Shown: positions 6,486 to 7,777 of the stretch, in pieces | How positions within the stretch are numbered: position 1 is the first letter of the stretch | How the letters are laid out: each line of letters starts with the position of its first letter | NCBI GenBank assembly: GCA_017997825.1 | Contig: JAGOEH010000147.1 | Coordinates: forward strand, 1-7,777 | Source: Candidatus Delongbacteria bacterium | Lineage (GTDB): Bacteria; JAGOEH01 | Length of the DNA: 7,777 nt | Direction of reading: 5' to 3' | Translations under genes and position numbers: made by a program | The notes under the pieces: generated by a model | The model's database searches: none | What the model saw: the letters and a program-made list of their open reading frames with translations, nothing else | What the model was told of the DNA's origin: nothing

Positions 6486-7705
6486 TGAGGTTTGTGATGA
6501 CCGGGGTTTTGTTGATGGGTTTGGCGGGCTGGCAGTGCGGAAAAACCGAGCGCTCGCTATCCGAGCATACCGTTCGGGTTCAACGAAGGGAGTTCCAGTC
6601 CAGCCTGGTGGAAGCCGGAGAGATTAAGGCTCTCCAATCATTAAGTATCAATGTTCCAATGGTTCGCGGCCGATTCGGCGGGGATATCAAGGTGATCCGG
6701 ATCATCGAGGACGGTCGGGAGGTCAAGCCCGGCGATACCCTGGTGGTTCTGGATCCAAGCTCCATCGAGAAGGATATCGATACACGGCAATCTTCGATCG
6801 AGATGACTCAGGCCGAGTATCGAAAGGCCCTGGCTAAACACCAGGCCTCGATGGATGAACTGGAATCCAATCTGAAGAATACTGAAATCAATCAACAGTT
6901 GAAACAGTTGGAACTGGACGGAGCTCAATACGAAGCGGAAGTCAGAAAAAAGGAGATCCAGTTGGACTTGGGTAAAGTCAAACTGGATTTGGAAAAGGTT
7001 AAAACTGAAATCCAAAACCAAAAAAATCTCAACCAGCAGGAACAACAGCGGTTATTGAACGATATAAAAAACAATGAGCGCTGGCTGAAAGAATCCCAGG
7101 AGGATTTGAAAAACATGACGATTCGGGCTGCCGTTCCGGGAATTGCCCTGATCAACAAAAATCCTATTTCCGACATCAAATTCGCTCCGGGAAGCCAAGT
7201 CTGGCCCGGATTCAGCCTGATCAATCTGCCCGATCTCTCTAAACTGCTGGTGGAAATGGAAATCAGCGAGGCCGACATCTCCAAGATCAGTCTCGGCCAA
7301 TCCGTGATGATCCGACTGGATGCTTACAGCGATACGGTTTTTACCGGCAAAATCCATACCATAGCGGGGTTGGCCCGTCTCAAGAATGGATCCTCCCGTA
7401 TCAAGGTCTTTCCGGTCGACGTTCTGGTCGATGGTCGGCACCGAAACCTGATGCCCGGAATGACCGTCAGTTGCGAAATTATGGTTGCCACCATTCCCGA
7501 TACCCTTTTTCTACCGATTGAAGCTATCTTTAAGGAGAACGATCAGAGTTTCGTCTGGCTGAAGGATGGCCGATCATTCCGCCAACAGTTCGTCTCTACC
7601 GGCCGCATGAACCGCACCGATATCCTGATCGAATCGGGCCTGGAAGAAAATGATGAAGTTTCACTCATTAATCCGGAAATCAACGATGATAAAAAACAAC
7701 CCTGA
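6482..7705 (+). CDS. Periplasmic adaptor (HlyD/MacA-like membrane fusion protein), second copy
   Basis: A 407-residue paralogue of the gene before it. Residues 1-18 form an export signal ending at C19 in AGWQC, again a non-canonical lipobox. The first lipoyl half is near 56-92 (EDGREVKPGDTLVVLD), a long coiled coil rich in Gln, Lys and Glu covers ~93-212, and the second lipoyl half begins at ~213 (TIRAAVPGIALI). The beta-barrel covers ~253-335 and the C-terminal domain starts at DTLFLPIEAIF (340-350). The coiled coil is continuous, unlike the broken one in the first copy. The start ATG at 6482 overlaps the stop of the previous gene (ATGA) and has GAGG at 6471-6474; a second ATG follows directly. 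The next gene begins inside its last codons. Two different adaptors in one operon suggest a hetero-oligomeric adaptor ring or two partly separate pumps (inference). Confidence 0.9.
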   Translation: MMRFVMTGVLLMGLAGWQCGKTERSLSEHTVRVQRREFQSSLVEAGEIKALQSLSINVPMVRGRFGGDIKVIRIIEDGREVKPGDTLVVLDPSSIEKDIDTRQSSIEMTQAEYRKALAKHQASMDELESNLKNTEINQQLKQLELDGAQYEAEVRKKEIQLDLGKVKLDLEKVKTEIQNQKNLNQQEQQRLLNDIKNNERWLKESQEDLKNMTIRAAVPGIALINKNPISDIKFAPGSQVWPGFSLINLPDLSKLLVEMEISEADISKISLGQSVMIRLDAYSDTVFTGKIHTIAGLARLKNGSSRIKVFPVDVLVDGRHRNLMPGMTVSCEIMVATIPDTLFLPIEAIFKENDQSFVWLKDGRSFRQQFVSTGRMNRTDILIESGLEENDEVSLINPEINDDKKQP

Positions 7706-7777
7706 TCGATGGCGGTGGATGGCCGTTATTTTTGGATTTCTGATGCTCCTGGGCTGCTCCCATCCGTCAGAGATATA
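7686..7777 (+). CDS. Lipoprotein, 5' end only (function not recognisable)
   Basis: The frame is open from the ATG at 7686 to the window edge, about 30 codons. It starts MIKNNPDRWRWMAVIF and runs through a hydrophobic segment into LMLLGC, a canonical lipobox with the lipidated Cys at residue 24, followed by SHPSEI. The gene overlaps the end of the second adaptor gene by 20 bp and has GGAAA (7675-7679) 6 bases upstream. Position in the operon suggests an outer-membrane factor of the TolC type or a third adaptor, but too little sequence is present to tell. Another ATG at 7710 opens a different frame that also stays open; it lacks a signal peptide and was not preferred. Confidence 0.65.
   Translation, partial: MIKNNPDRWRWMAVIFGFLMLLGCSHPSEI

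Noticed and set aside
5757-7441. Minus-strand frames opposite the two adaptor genes
   Set aside because: They are antisense shadows rich in Leu, Phe and Gln that reflect the coiled-coil codons on the coding strand.

Overview
The window looks like chromosomal DNA of a Gram-negative bacterium with an outer membrane. The evidence is two periplasmic adaptor proteins of efflux or secretion systems, several Cys-anchored export signals, and a large secreted fibronectin type III (FN3) protein. The style of the FN3 protein (a short N-terminal cap, then 95-residue repeats) and the Glu-for-His variant of the zinc-binding protein remind me of the Bacteroidetes/Ignavibacteria/KSB1 (FCB) side of the tree. 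That is an impression from family knowledge and not a proven assignment. Genes are moderately GC-rich; the divergent intergenic spacer is clearly AT-rich.

Layout. (1) Positions 1-2079, minus strand: the first 693 codons of a secreted FN3-repeat protein, open at the left edge of the window. It has a signal peptide, a ~45-residue cap and seven FN3 repeats, the last cut by the edge. (2) 2080-2468: a divergent AT-rich control region with a credible promoter for the zinc operon and a weaker one for the FN3 gene. (3) 2469-4979, plus strand: a complete high-affinity zinc (or manganese) ABC uptake operon in the order znuA-znuC-znuB, with overlapping genes. (4) 4980-5267: an intergenic leader with a good sigma70-type promoter and two competing inverted repeats. 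(5) 5268-7777, plus strand: a second tightly packed operon with two paralogous HlyD/MacA-like adaptor proteins and the start of a third gene encoding a lipoprotein, cut by the right edge.

How the genes work together. ZnuA captures metal in the periplasm, ZnuB is the membrane channel and ZnuC powers import. The two adaptors should bridge an inner-membrane transporter and an outer-membrane channel for export; neither partner lies inside the window, so the substrate cannot be named. The FN3 protein is probably exported and could serve in surface attachment or as a scaffold; nothing ties it functionally to the zinc operon.

I found no insertion sequences, CRISPR arrays, tRNA or rRNA genes, and no clearly novel system. 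The points most worth checking are the two-repeat duplication inside the FN3 gene, the paired adaptors, the non-canonical lipoboxes, and the possible leader and operator structures.
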